From NCBI GenBank assembly GCA_023512835.1, contig CM042086.1:2025799-2089798 (forward strand): 64,000 bases of DNA, read 5' to 3'. Made by a program: the position numbers and the translations under genes. Each line of letters begins with the position of its first letter. The first letter of the stretch is position 1. The notes beneath the pieces are model-generated. The model was not told where the DNA came from. It saw only the letters and a list, made by a program, of their open reading frames with translations, and searched no databases. Positions 23,301 through 48,202 of the stretch are shown here, piece by piece. Source of the DNA: Taxillus chinensis (taxonomy: Eukaryota; Streptophyta; Magnoliopsida; Santalales; Loranthaceae).

Positions 23301-25532
23301 GACAACAGTTTAGGAGGGTACCACCACTCAGCCTGTGTCAACCATGAACACCTTAAATAGCCTTCGACACACTTGTTTAGGGCCTCTGTTTGACCATCAG
23401 TCTGGGGGTGGTAGGATGAGCTAAAATCCAATGATACTCCCTGGAGCTGAAACAATGTCTCCAAAATGCACTTGTGAAAATAGTGTCTTCATATGACACA
23501 ATGGAATGGGGAAGGTAATGTAGCTTAAACACACTAGTAAAGAATACTTCTGCAACCTTACAATGCATTTGGTACAAACTAGATTTAGGCTTATTTTTAA
23601 AAATGATAGACTCGGTGTGTGTATACTCTAATTTAATAATAATATAGATTTCATAATAATTTTGATAAATGGTGGGCCACATAACTATTTTTTAAAACTA
23701 TTTCTAATTATTTTTTATTTTTAAATTTAAATTCAATTCTGTCGTAAGACTATTTTTTAACTTTTCTTTATGTTATTATTTGAGTCCATGAAATATTATT
23801 TTTTTAAAATGTTTTGGGACTCGATTTTAAAAATTATATTTTTTTAAAGCACATTATCTTTCCTATCAAACAAAAAATATTTTCAAATAAAAATTCAATA
23901 CGAACTCATACCAAACAAGCCCTTAGTTGTTGTGTAAGGGTATGAAAAGGAAAATAAATGAGTGGATTTTGTTAGACGGTCAATGATTAAAAAATAATAA
24001 AAACACCATGAGAGTCAGGCAATCCATTGATGAAGTCAATGGAAATGTCTAGCCAATGCAGCGTTGGTATGGGTAGAGGCTCCAATAACCCGAGACACAA
24101 TATATTTTCATGGCTGTTAACTTGGCAAACTTTACACTCTCTGACTAGCTTTTGAATGTCCTTTTGCATTCCTTCCCACCAAAAACATCTCCTTGCATGA
24201 TGCAGTGTTTTATGATACCACGTATGTCCAGCCTGTGGGTTGTTAAGGATGCATTCCAAAATTTTTGATTGAATGGAAGATGTAGGAACTAGCACTATAC
24301 TTCCCTTCCTCAATAACAACCCTTGTTGCATGGGAAAATTTTTAGGCCCTTGTTCTCCTTGCTATAACTTGGTGATAATATCTAGTTTCTTTGGGCACAA
24401 TGAATAAATCCTTTAAGCTCATCTATCCACAAGGAGGTAGGGAAAAAATAACGGCTAAGACAACTTGCTCCTCCTCATTCTTTCTCGAGAGAGAGCATCA
24501 GCCACCAAATTTTCCATTTCTTCCTTCTACCGCGAAATCATAGCCTATGAGTCTGGAAACCCATTTTTGTTGAGTCTCAGTTCCAATCTTTTGTTCTACT
24601 AAAAGCTTGAGTGCCTGATGATCGGTTTTTATTTGGAAGGGGCGCCCAAGGAGACATGGTCTCCATCTCTGCACTACAGGACTAATGCCAAGAGTACTTT
24701 TTCATGTGGACAAAAGCAATGCCTTACCTCTCAGTGTCTTGCTACGGAATGCTATGGGTGGAGCTTCCAGTATGAGGAGTACCACCCCAAGGCCCACACT
24801 AGATGCATCACACTCAATGGTAAATGGCCTATTGAAATCTGGCAATCGTAGGACAGGTGGGTGGCTGACTGCTGTTTTCAACCTTTCAAAGGCAGCCTCA
24901 GTCCTTGGTTTATGTTCTAAAAATGTGTATCCTTCCCCTTTCCCCAATCACCTTACATAGACATCAGCAAACACAAACTAAAACAGAGAGAGAGAGGGGA
25001 GTTACCAGGTGAAGACTTGGCCAAGAGAGGTGAGACAAACGGAATGTAGACCACCAAGCGCGACGCTTCGAACGGAATCCAAGCAAGGGTTTAGGGTTGG
25101 AATGAAGGTGGAGTTCTCGTGCCCCAATCCGAGGCGACCACCATCGCCTTTGCCCCAAATCCAAAACTTGCCGTCGACCAGCAACGAGGAGTGGAAGAGA
25201 CCGCAGGAAATGTCCACCTCCAGCTGCCGAGAAGGGGCGCCTGAGAAGCGGGAGAGGCGGCCGGAGACGTAGCGGGAGAGGCGGAAGGAAGGAGGGAGGA
25301 GGAGGGAGGCAACGGGGGTGGGGTAGAGGCTAATTTCTTCGATTCCACCGCCAAGTTGGCCGGAGGCGCCTCGGCCCCAGGAGAGGAGCTGGACTGTGAC
25401 CGGCGATTTCTCCGATTCATCTTCTGTTTTCCAGAGAAGAGGGACCCTGTTGTTCCCAGAGGCTGCCCCTGCCGCCGTGGAAGTGGACATCAGGCGGCCG
25501 TAGAATCCGCAGCGTCGCCTCCCAAGGGCCAT
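11328..25532 (-). CDS. RUG3: RUG3, mitochondrial RCC1-like beta-propeller protein
   Basis: Six exons, minus strand: 25532-25006, 22347-22208, 22027-21833, 14654-14526, 14446-14291, 11575-11328. Phases close to 464 aa plus TGA. Seven RCC1 blades are visible from residue 50 on, each with a W-G-x-G-x-x-x-G-x-L-G core: LSWGRGASGQLG, FWIWGKGDGGRLG, VFTWGYGGFGALG, LYTWGRDEGDGRLG, LWNWGANSNYELG, VLSWGHGGHGQLG, LYMWGNAKESQLG. The first 30 residues are rich in Arg and hydroxylated residues with no acidic residue, as in a mitochondrial presequence. Arabidopsis RUG3 is known to be needed for splicing of mitochondrial nad2 and for complex I; that role is inferred here from close similarity. Start is the first ATG in frame, with Met15 as alternative. 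The last 16 or so residues after CLVSRS extend beyond the usual end. Introns 1, 3 and 5 are 2.7 to 7.2 kb and full of transposon remnants. Confidence 0.92.
12176..12795. mobile_element. Possible MITE or Pack-type element
   Basis: The left end reads TGTTTGGTATGCAAAAATGG followed by GGGAATGGAATG-rich sequence. The right end, reversed, reads TGATTGTTTAGTCTGTGGGA followed by AATG-rich sequence, giving weak inverted-repeat symmetry. The interior (12290-12592) holds an uninterrupted plus-strand frame of 100 codons with Arg/Ser-rich and GERER-like segments, then AT-rich DNA. I could not find a clear target duplication. It lies in RUG3 intron 5. Confidence 0.35.
13345..13800 (-). pseudogene. Broken fragment of an unrecognised membrane protein
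   Basis: On the minus strand this stretch reads as hydrophobic protein-like sequence in at least two frames. One segment near 13740-13800 (VVIWFMLVPMGVSW) is followed by stops and a frame change. The longer segment at 13551-13345 (MALTFFFTYGFIK, then IGIVVACVLQDLW and VDSWAKAGW) is open. It is less AT-rich than its surroundings, which suggests captured coding DNA. I do not recognise the family. It lies in RUG3 intron 5 on the same strand, with no sign that it is an exon. Confidence 0.4.
15004..15135. repeat. Degenerate tandem duplication
   Basis: Two related units begin near 15010 and 15086 (spacing about 76 bp). Each contains CAACTAGTGTCCTC-like sequence followed by GTCAGAGAGC and AGGT(T/G)GG. 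They lie in RUG3 intron 3 (14655-21832). No larger array was seen. Confidence 0.6.
16927..19960 (+). mobile_element. Degraded Ty1/copia remnant in RUG3 intron 3
   Basis: A probable 5' LTR runs from TGTTGAAAG at 16927 to TTACA at 17286. It is followed directly by a primer-binding site, TGGTATCAAAGC, that resembles the initiator-Met tRNA complement. The decayed coding order is copia-like on the plus strand: a gag-pre/protease stretch near 17620-17680 with a DxxATDHMTN-type motif, integrase pieces at 18050-18300, an integrase C-terminal piece at 18602-18904, and reverse-transcriptase traces to about 19960. Many stops and frame changes are present and no 3' LTR was found. It lies antisense to RUG3. 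The LTR left border is an inference from the TG start only. Confidence 0.72.
19961..21239. other. Unassigned part of RUG3 intron 3
   Basis: Low-complexity and transposon-like sequence with repeated AAGCTTG/GAGCTTA motifs between 20510 and 20690 and a TTTGCAGTCCTA block at 20704-20715 that resembles the right end of the hAT-like element at 9432. No matching left end with a target duplication could be fixed. The Ser/Leu-rich frames at 20258-20524 have no recognisable domain and are not called genes. Confidence 0.45.
21290..21545 (-). mobile_element. LINE 3' fragment with zf-RVT-like sequence
   Basis: Minus-strand translation gives a W- and C-rich stretch (for example SLAMRELWDMVLGLFG and LFACWLGLWG) typical of the region after the reverse transcriptase in plant L1-type LINEs. 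Two overlapping frames share the signal, so at least one frame change is present. It lies in RUG3 intron 3, about 290 bp from exon 3, in the same orientation as the gene. No poly(A) tail or target duplication was identified. Confidence 0.55.
22609..22633 (+). repeat. Poly-C tract (25 nt)
   Basis: An uninterrupted run of 25 cytosines in RUG3 intron 1. On the RUG3 transcript strand it becomes a G run. Confidence 0.95.
22680..24960 (-). mobile_element. Ty3/gypsy (chromodomain type) pol remnant in RUG3 intron 1
   Basis: Minus-strand pieces occur in gypsy order. A reverse transcriptase/RNase H stretch lies at 24947-24702 (PDFNRPFTIECDASSVGLG). The integrase zinc-binding region is at 24331-23987 (HARRCFWWEGM, then CKVC), and integrase core pieces are at 23500-23290, including YHPQTDGQTE. 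An integrase C-terminal and chromodomain-like segment runs 23270-22680 (GDWVYLSLQPY, later VDSWENLW). Several frame changes and stops make it non-functional. A Tourist-like MITE (23561-23922) is inserted in the integrase region. No LTRs were found. The fragment has the same orientation as RUG3 and its edge lies about 45 bp inside the exon 1 donor site. Confidence 0.88.
23561..23922. mobile_element. Tourist-like (PIF/Harbinger) MITE nested in gypsy remnant
   Basis: A 362 bp AT-rich element bounded by TTA target duplications at 23558-23560 and 23923-23925. The ends are CAATGCATTTGGTA on the left and, reversed from the right, GGGCTTGTTTGGTA, sharing the TTTGGTA core typical of Tourist elements. 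Gypsy integrase coding sequence is recognisable on both sides and would be contiguous after removal of the element and one TTA copy, which supports the boundaries. Confidence 0.8.
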
Positions 25533-25648
25533 CCGGCCGTACAACGATAGGTCTATGACACTGTTAACTGTTCTGTTTCATGGGTTTTAGGGCAGGGTTT
25601 TGTTATTGCGGGAATGATTCATTCCGTACGTCGCTGTGGATTCATGAC

Positions 25649-25654
25649 ACGTGC
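25649..25654. promoter_or_regulatory. G-box (CACGTG)
   Basis: A perfect CACGTG palindrome in the context GACACGTGCC, between the divergent RUG3 and MNS start codons. This core is the known binding site of plant bZIP and bHLH factors; function here is not shown. Confidence 0.5.
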
Positions 25655-25797
25655 CCCTCCCGGATTTTAATTTATTGCCCTCCAAATTCCAAAGCCCTGC
25701 ACGGCACGCTTTTTTGATTTTGCCGCGTTGGTCGCGTCTTGACTGGGACCATGCGTTGTTGACCCAAACCCCCAACCCCCAACCCATCTCCCTCTCT

Positions 25798-25831
25798 CCA
25801 CCACCACCACCACCACCACCACCACCACCAC
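25798..25831 (+). repeat. (CCA)n microsatellite
   Basis: About eleven CCA triplets, 185 bp before the MNS start codon. Confidence 0.95.
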
Positions 25832-26015
25832 ACTCTCTGTATCAATCGATTCGTTGCTTCTCCTTCAATTCAAGCAAACGCCTTCACTGATCGCTCCACC
25901 CGAGAGAATTTCTCGATCGACCTCAAGTAACAACAGAAAATTTTGGCCCCTATGCACTCTTCCAAATTGAAATTGGGGATTTGGAAGAATTAGGGTTCGG
26001 GGAGATCCAATTCAA

Positions 26016-40564
<14,549 letters not shown>

Positions 40565-41911
40565 CATTTCACTCTTATCTAAAATAAATTTTCCAAGATA
40601 ATTGAAGAGCTTGATAAAATATAGTGGGTTGCACATATGGTTTATTATTCCAATTTTGGCTCAGCCCGGGGCAGCAGGGATGTATGATAATACCGACATG
40701 AGCATACGTGCCCATTGCTTGTAAGTTGGCTAAAATCTGGGATGTGACCTGTTGTAGTTTGTTAGTGGGTCGGGCATGTTACTTTCCTTTTCCAAACTTG
40801 CTATTTTAATTGTCCGTGCACTTCGATGCACCTTTTCGGGATTCCTGATCTCTGCAGCTTGCCTATTTATTTTCATTGATATTAGTGATGTTTTATGTGC
40901 TCCCCTTTTAACTGTTTATTTGGTAGGGTTGGTTTTTCAGTTTTTACAAATCTTTCGTATTCACCAGCAATGAAAACGAAACTTCCTGCCTTCCAGATTT
41001 CACATTTTGGTTTGTGCCTAGCCCAGCTTTGGGCTTTCATCGTAAAATTAATATTGAGGGATAGGATCGTTTCTCGCCGTCGTACTTTCCTGTCTAATTT
41101 GCCATAAATTGCAACATTGTTTGAGAACATTGCTTTACCTCAAGGTTTTGGCTCGAATAGGAGACATTGCTCAAATTTTCTACCAAAAAATAACTTTACC
41201 TTTTATTCAGAAAGGTTTAGGCTCAAATAAAATAAAAATAATTAGTAAATGGTCTTGAATGAGAACGACAAGAGCCGAGTAAATTTTTTTATTAATATTA
41301 TTTAAAAATAGCAACGTCTTCTTGTGTAGTAGGCAATGCATAGATCCGTGCTAGCCCTTCAGCACGCTTCGGCGTCGCGGCGGGTTTTTTTAAAATGTAA
41401 TATAAAGATATATTGGGCAGGTAAATTATATTTAAATATTTTTATTATTGTTGCTTGTTTAATTGATGTTAATTTATTTTTAATTTTTTTTATTATATAA
41501 AAGATATTATCGCTTGAATTAATTACGTAATATACTTACGAATAAAAAATTTTTAAATAGCATCTTAACTTTTATGTTTGGGGCAGACCATTGAAGCAAA
41601 TATTTTTTTTAGCACAAGGAATTCTAGAAATTTGAAGAGCTTGATTTCACCGGTGAGGACTTCATGCCATAATGGATTTGCTAAATGATTTGAATTTTAA
41701 TTTATATGTTATAATTTTTATATCTTACTGGAGAATTTATATTAAATTTTAATGTATTTATGGAATAATTGATTAATTAAATATTTTAATAAATTTATCT
41801 ATATAAAACTACATTGATTACAAATTGTACTCTTTACCAACTAAAATCAAATAAAATTAACGAATCGGTCTGATCTAAAAGAATCATACTAGTTCATCGA
41901 ATAAGTGAAAC
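40565..41911. other. Intergenic downstream of MNS
   Basis: Starts with the MNS 3' untranslated region. The remainder is AT-rich and ends at the target duplication of the hAT element. Frames at 40776-41130 on both strands lack domain signals and are not called. Confidence 0.55.
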
Positions 41912-42180
41912 TAGGGGTGCTATCCGACATAACGGGGGCGGGATCTATCAATTATCATATCCCGCGCCCGCCTAAGTGGATAGTAAAATTTTAAAACTAT
42001 ACCCCACTTCATGTGTAGGCAGGGCGGGATACCCCATCCTATAAGGGTTAGCGGGAGATGGCTTCATCCGCCCGCACCCCGCTACTAGTTTTTATTAATC
42101 TCCCTTAAGATAACTTTGCCTTTTAGAGGCTCCACAAATTAGTTGATAGGGGTGATTTAGGTCCTATCGGAGGCGGAATC

Positions 42181-42573
42181 TGTAAGATTATTATTTATTT
42201 TTAATAATCTATTATGTGACCCATGTAATTAAAAGGCCTACATGCTATTAATGGACCGCATGTAATTAAAAGACTGCTTCTATATTAATGAAGGCCCAAT
42301 ATGATGGTTGTTGGACCGAATAGAAATTGGAAACAGTAGGGTTATATATATAGGTGTATCCCTTCACTTTCGCTTCAATTAGGTTTTAACGCAACACGGA
42401 CGCTGCGTGTGGCGGTAGTTCTTCTCCATCACAGAACGCCATTAGAGAGAAGCAGAAAGGTGATAAAATCAATTCCTTTAATTCGTTCATGGATCCAGGT
42501 ACGCTTCCGATTAAGGTTATAATTTCTATTAAATAATTCTAGGCATGAACGATCCTGCATTAAATTTCTTACA
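42181..42573 (+). repeat. 5' LTR of the copia element
   Basis: 393 bp, beginning TGTAAGATTATT and ending TTTCTTACA. A TATA-like GGTTATATATATAGG lies near 42340. The 3' copy is at 48203-48595. Confidence 0.97.
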
Positions 42574-42575
42574 AT

Positions 42576-42587
42576 TGGTATCAGAGC
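42576..42587 (+). other. Copia primer-binding site
   Basis: TGGTATCAGAGC, complementary to the 3' end of initiator methionine tRNA, two bases after the 5' LTR. Confidence 0.93.
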
Positions 42588-43263
42588 GGGTTTGCCCTAG
42601 AATCGTTACCGAACGTAATTGCTGTTTGCGTTTTGCTGTTCGTGGTCCGAATTGTTGCAATTATTTGCTTGTTCCAATTGCATGTGAATTTCTTTATTTA
42701 ATTTGCACGTTCCTGCTCGGCAATTGCATGTTCGGCTATTGCATGCTATTAAAGAACTTGTTTTGCCGTTTATGGTTGCACGAATTAAATTCGAATTGTC
42801 ATGGATACAGAATTTTCTCGCCTTGGTTGTCGATACATATATATTCATGTTTTGAATATTGTCATAAAGCATGGCCCGCAAGAATTATTATTTTTTTGGT
42901 CATAAACCTCACCTGGGCATTTTGATTCGGCATGCCCATAAGAAATTCATTTTTTTTGGTACATGTTTTTTGGAAGAATTAATGTATATTGATTAATTTC
43001 AAGTTATTATTATTACTATTGGTTAAAGTATGTCATGTTGAATTTATTAAGTGATCCTGATCATGGGCAAACATTATTATTATTATAATATAATTATTTA
43101 AATTAAAGTTTGCATTTATGCTTAATTAGGGATTATAATTGTATAAAATTAAATTGTATTATATTTTTGTCAATTTAATTTGCTAAAAGACCAAGCATGA
43201 CATAAAAGAAAATTTTAATATATTGTCTATTTGGCTTGAGATTGTAAAGTATATCTCAAATAA

Positions 43264-43342
43264 TGATACGTATAATTAAATATCTATAGCATGGAAGCTT
43301 GTTAATCACCAAAGTGGCCTAGCTTATTAAGATATTTAGATA

Positions 43343-43390
<48 letters not shown>

Positions 43391-43507
43391 TGAGATTTTA
43401 GGAATATCTCATTAAAGATTTATATAATTAAATGTTTATTGTATAGAAAGCTTGTTAGTCACCAAAGTGGCCTGACTTATTAAGATATTAAACATTTAAT
43501 TATATGT
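43264..43507 (+). repeat. Duplicated segment in the copia leader
   Basis: Two diverged units of about 88 bp, near 43264-43350 and 43419-43507. Each carries AGCTTGTTA(A/G)TCACCAAAGT followed by GGCCT and a TTATTAAGATATT block. They are separated by a (TA)n run at about 43350-43385. They lie between the 5' LTR and gag. Confidence 0.8.
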
Positions 43508-43880
43508 TTTATTTATTCGTGTTATGTGATGCAATTAAATTCCGAATAATTAAGTTCATTAATTATTTTGCTCGGAGGTGACCCAAAGGTAGACCATTGC
43601 TTATAATTAATGACATTATAGTGACTTATCAGTATATTAAGTTAATATAATTGTATATCCAAAGATGACATGAGTATTGACTTTAGTATAACTGATAGTC
43701 TATTAAAGTGTTTATTATTTGCATCATTATTGTTTAATGTTATGTATTTAGGGATCACCCAAAGGTGAACTTGAATATGTAATTAAAGTTTATTATTTGT
43801 CTGAATCTGATTAAAGTTTTCTCAAAGCATTAATGTGTGCGCATGTATAATGATTTGCGGTTTACGCTAATATATTTGCC

Positions 43881-46800
43881 ATGGGCAATGGGATGATCAA
43901 GTTCAATGGGTTGAACTATGTGGATTGGTCTGAGCAAATTCGGTTTCAACTAGGTGTTCGGATTTAGATTTTGCAATAGTGTCTGACAAACCTGAAGCCA
44001 TTACTGAGACCAGTACAGGAGCTGAAAGATCTGAATATGAGATCTGGGAGCGGTCTAACAGGATGAGTTTGAACTTGATGAGGATGTCAATGGCTGAAAA
44101 TGTGAAGCCATCAATGCCCAAAACCGACAATGCAAAGGAGTTCATGTTAAAGATTAAAGAATACTCCCAATCAGACATAACTGACAAGTCTATTGTGGGA
44201 ACCATAATGAGTGAGCTGACTACTAAAAGGTTTGATTGGTCACACCTATTCATGATCATGTGACTCACATGGTAAATCGGCGACAAAAATTGAAATCAAA
44301 GGGGATGGATGTGAATGAATCTTTCTTAGTACAGTTTATTATTAACTCAGTTCCTCATGAGTTTGGCCAGTTCCAGGTGAATTACAACACCATTAAGGAA
44401 AAATGGAACCTTCAAGAAATTAAAGCCATGTTGATTCAAGAGGAAGGGAGATTAAAGACAATGAAGGATCATTCTGTTCATCTCACACTTCATAATGGAG
44501 CCGATGGCGACAAGGGAAAGAAGGATAAAAGGAAGGATAAAGCCCCACTAAAGGTTAAAGAGGGTCAAATCCATAAGAAGGTCAAGTGCTACTTCTGTAA
44601 GAAGGATGGTCATATCAAGAAAGACTGCCCGAAAAGAAAAATTTGGTTTGAAAAGAAAGGTAAGTACTATATTTCAGTATGTTTTGAATCAAATCTTATT
44701 GAGGTGTCTAATAATACTTGGTGGTTAGATTCTGGTGCAACTACTCATGTATCACATGTCATACAGGGATTCGTTACGATCCAACCTATAAACGAGCTGA
44801 AAAGTTTTTGTATATGGGTAACGAGAATGAAGGCATGCATAGAAGGAATTGGAACATATAGATTGATCTTGGATACTGGACACCACCTGGATCTAGAAAA
44901 GTGTCTTTATGTTCCTGATTGTGCTAGAAATTTGGTTTCTGTTGGAAAGTTGGATCATGAGAGTTTTAATTTTAAGATTGGAAATAATGATTTTTCTTTG
45001 TATAAACAAAAGTACTATTATGGTTCTGGTACTTTAATTGATGGTTTATATCGTTTCAATCTTGATATTAATTTTGTTGAATCCCTATTTCATGTTGATC
45101 ATAATATTGGAAATAAACGTAGTGCACATAATGAAAACTCAGCCTTTCTATGGCATCAAAGGTTAGGTCACATATCCAAGGAAAGAGTATTGAGGTTAGT
45201 AAAGAATGAAATATTACCTCAATTGGATTTTGTTGATTGGGATGTATGTATAGATTGCATTAAAGGTAAGCAAACTAGACATATATCAAAGAATCCAACC
45301 ACAAGAAGTAATGCACTTTTAGAGTTAATACACACTGATATTTGTGGTCCTTTTGATATTCCGTCTTGGGGCGGTGAAAAGTATTTTCTCACTTTTATTG
45401 ATGACTACTCACGGTATGGCTATTTGTACTTGCTGCATGAAAAGTCTGAGTCAGTGGACATCCTAGAGGTGGTGAATATTATGGTAAGTTTAATGAAAAG
45501 GGACAATGTCCAGGTCCATTTGCAAAGTTCCTTGAAAGTCGAGGCATATGTGCACAGTACACAATGCCTGGTACACCTCAACAAAATGGTGTAGCAGAAA
45601 GGCGAAATCGTACTCTTATAGATATGGTTAGGAGCATGTTAAATTACAGTACTGTACCTTTATCTTTGTGGATGCATGCATTAAAGACTGCTGCATATCT
45701 GCTTAATAGGGTTCCTAGTAAAGTAATTCCTGAAACACCTTATGAATTGTGGACAGGAAGGAAACCCAGTTTAAGGCATCTACATATTTGGGGATGCCCA
45801 GCAGAAGTAAGGATATATAATCCACATGAAAAGAAGCTTGATGCAAGAACCATTAGTGGCTATTTCATCGGCTACCCTGAAAAGTCAAAAGGTTACAAAT
45901 TTTATTGTCCTAACCATAGTACGAGAATAGTTGAGGCTGGTAATGCTAGGTTCATTGAGTATGGTCAATCTAGTGGGAGTGATGAATCACGTAAAGTGAA
46001 TATTCAAGAAACTAGGGTGGAAAGTTCTATACCCACTGTTTCTTCTTCAGTTGTTGTTCCTCTTGTTGTATCACGGTCTCACAACATGTTAGAACATCAA
46101 AATAATATCTTGAATCCACTAGAAGAACAAATTAATAATGAACTAGTTAACAATGACCAAGTTATAAATGAGCAAGTGATACCACAAGAAATAGATTTAA
46201 GGAGGTCTCAGAAGGCAAAGAAGACCAGCTATTTCGAATGATTACGTGGTCTATTCACTGAGCATGAGTGTGACTTGAGTCTTGATAAGGATCCAGTCTC
46301 ATTTATCCAAGCCATGGAATGTAACAATTCGAAAAGTGGTTTAATGCTATGAAAGAAGAGTTAACATCAATGTATGACAATAAAGTCCGGGATTTAGTTG
46401 AGTTGCCTAAAGGTTTAAAACAAGTGGGTTGCAAGTGGGTCTTTAAGACCAAGCGTGACTCAAAAGGCAACATTGAAAGGTATAAGGCCAGACTTGTTGC
46501 TAAAGGTTATACTCAAAAGGATGACATTGACTATAAAGAAACCTTCTCTCCAGGTTTCAAAGAAGGATTCTTTGAGGATTGTTATGGCTTTGGTGGCTCA
46601 TTATGATTTAGAGCTTCATCAAATGGATGTTAAAACTGCCTTTCTTAATGGTGACTTAGAGGAGGAAGTTTATATGGATCAACCAGAAGGTTTTATAACC
46701 ACAGGAAAGGAACATTTGGTGTGTAAATTAAAGAAATCAATATATGGACTAAAACAAGCTTCCCGACAATGGTACCTTAAGTTTAATGATACCATTATGT

Positions 46801-47870
46801 CATATGGTTTTATAGAAAATACTGTTGATCGGTGTATCTATATGAAGGTTAGTGGGAGTAAGTTTATTATATTAGTCCTATATGTTGATGATATCCTTCT
46901 TGCTGCAAATGATATTGGTTTGTTACATGATATTAAAAGGTATCTCTCTAACAACTTTGCAATGAAAGATATGGGTGAGGCATCTTATGTGATAGGAATA
47001 GAAATATTCCGTGATAGATCACAGGGATTGTTAGGATTGTCTCAAAAGGCTTACATTGATAAAGTATTAGAAAGATTTAAAATGGAAAAGTGCTCTGCAG
47101 GGATAGTTCCAATTCAAAAAGGGGACAAATTTAGTGAGATGCAATGTCCAAAAAATGATTTGGAACGAAAGGAAATGGAGTCTATTCCATATTTGTCAGT
47201 TGTTGGGAGCCTATTGTATATCCAGACATGTACTCGACCAGACATCAGTTTTGCTGTTGGAATGTTAGGCTGATATCAAAGTAATCCTGGAATAGATCAT
47301 TGGAAGGCTGCGAAGAAAGTGCTTAGGTATTTACAAGGCACTAAGAATCACATGCTCATATACAGGAAATCCAACCACCTTGAGGTGATTGGGTATTCAG
47401 ATTCAGACTATGCAGGTTGTGTAGATTCAAAAAAGTCTACATTTGGTTATATGTTCCTATTAGCTGGAGGAGCAGTTTCATGGAAAAGTGGAAAGCAATC
47501 TACTATTGCTACTTCCACTATGGAGGCTGAATTCGTGGCATGCTTTGAGGCCACTATTCATGCGTTGTGGTTGCGGAAATTTGTTTCAGGTCTAAACATT
47601 GTTGACAGTATAGCTAGACCATTGAGACTTTATTGTGATAATTCTGCAGCTGTTTTCTTTTCAAAGAATGACAAGTATTCTAAAGGTGCAAAACACATGG
47701 ATTTGAAGTACTTGTCAGTTAAAGAAGAAGTGCAAAAACATAGAGTGTCAATTGAGCATATTGGTACTGATCTGATGATAGCGGATCCGTTAACTAAAGG
47801 ATTACCACCCAAAACATTCATTGGCCATGTTGGAAGTATGGGTGTGATAGATAAATCCTTGTTGACATGA
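43881..47870 (+). pseudogene. Copia gag-pol, frameshifted
   Basis: Six coding segments in order: gag start at 43881, gag at 43979-44263, gag end to integrase at 44236-45594, integrase end at 45564-46241, early reverse transcriptase at 46349-46606, and reverse transcriptase to RNase H from 46455 to 47870. Landmarks are the zinc knuckle CYFCKKDGHIKKDCP, protease WWLDSGATTHVSH, integrase LWHQRLGH and FLTFIDDYSRYGY, reverse transcriptase VDVKTAFLNG-type and LYVDDILLA motifs, and RNase H SDSDYAGC and STMEAEF. Five frame changes separate the segments, near 43955, 44240, 45500-45560, 46240-46340 and 46550. A TGA at 47271-47273 interrupts the last one. It cannot encode a working polyprotein as it stands. 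Confidence 0.93.
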
Positions 47871-48190
47871 TATTCAGATGTGTATATTTGATTATTAGCT
47901 TTTGACATTTGTGAATTCAATTAAAGTTATGTTTTTGGTTATTTATTTCTTACTCACATTATGTCGTATACATTATTGTTCTAGTGAGATAACAGTGAAA
48001 GTAATGATTAAAGTTTATCCCAATTAAAGTTTCTAAATTGAGTTGGTTTTGTGATACATGGAAGGAATCATGTTGTTTGATGACTTGTGATCGCCATGAT
48101 CCAATCATTTCAATTTAATTATGATGTCTTGATTGATTCAATGAAAGGTGCGCACTTAAAGTTGTTGAATCACCAAGTCTTGACATGGGC

Positions 48191-48202
48191 CAAGTGGGAG
48201 AT
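48191..48202 (+). other. Copia polypurine tract
   Basis: CAAGTGGGAGAT immediately before the 3' LTR, the expected priming site for plus-strand DNA synthesis. Confidence 0.85.

Larger units (their letters stand above)
25533..26015. promoter_or_regulatory. Shared promoter between RUG3 and MNS
   Basis: The start codons of RUG3 (minus) and MNS (plus) are 483 bp apart, so both promoters and both 5' leaders must fit here. A palindromic G-box core CACGTG is at 25649-25654. A CCA triplet repeat runs 25798-25831 in a CT-rich stretch that probably lies in the MNS leader. No clear TATA box was seen for either gene. Confidence 0.7.
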
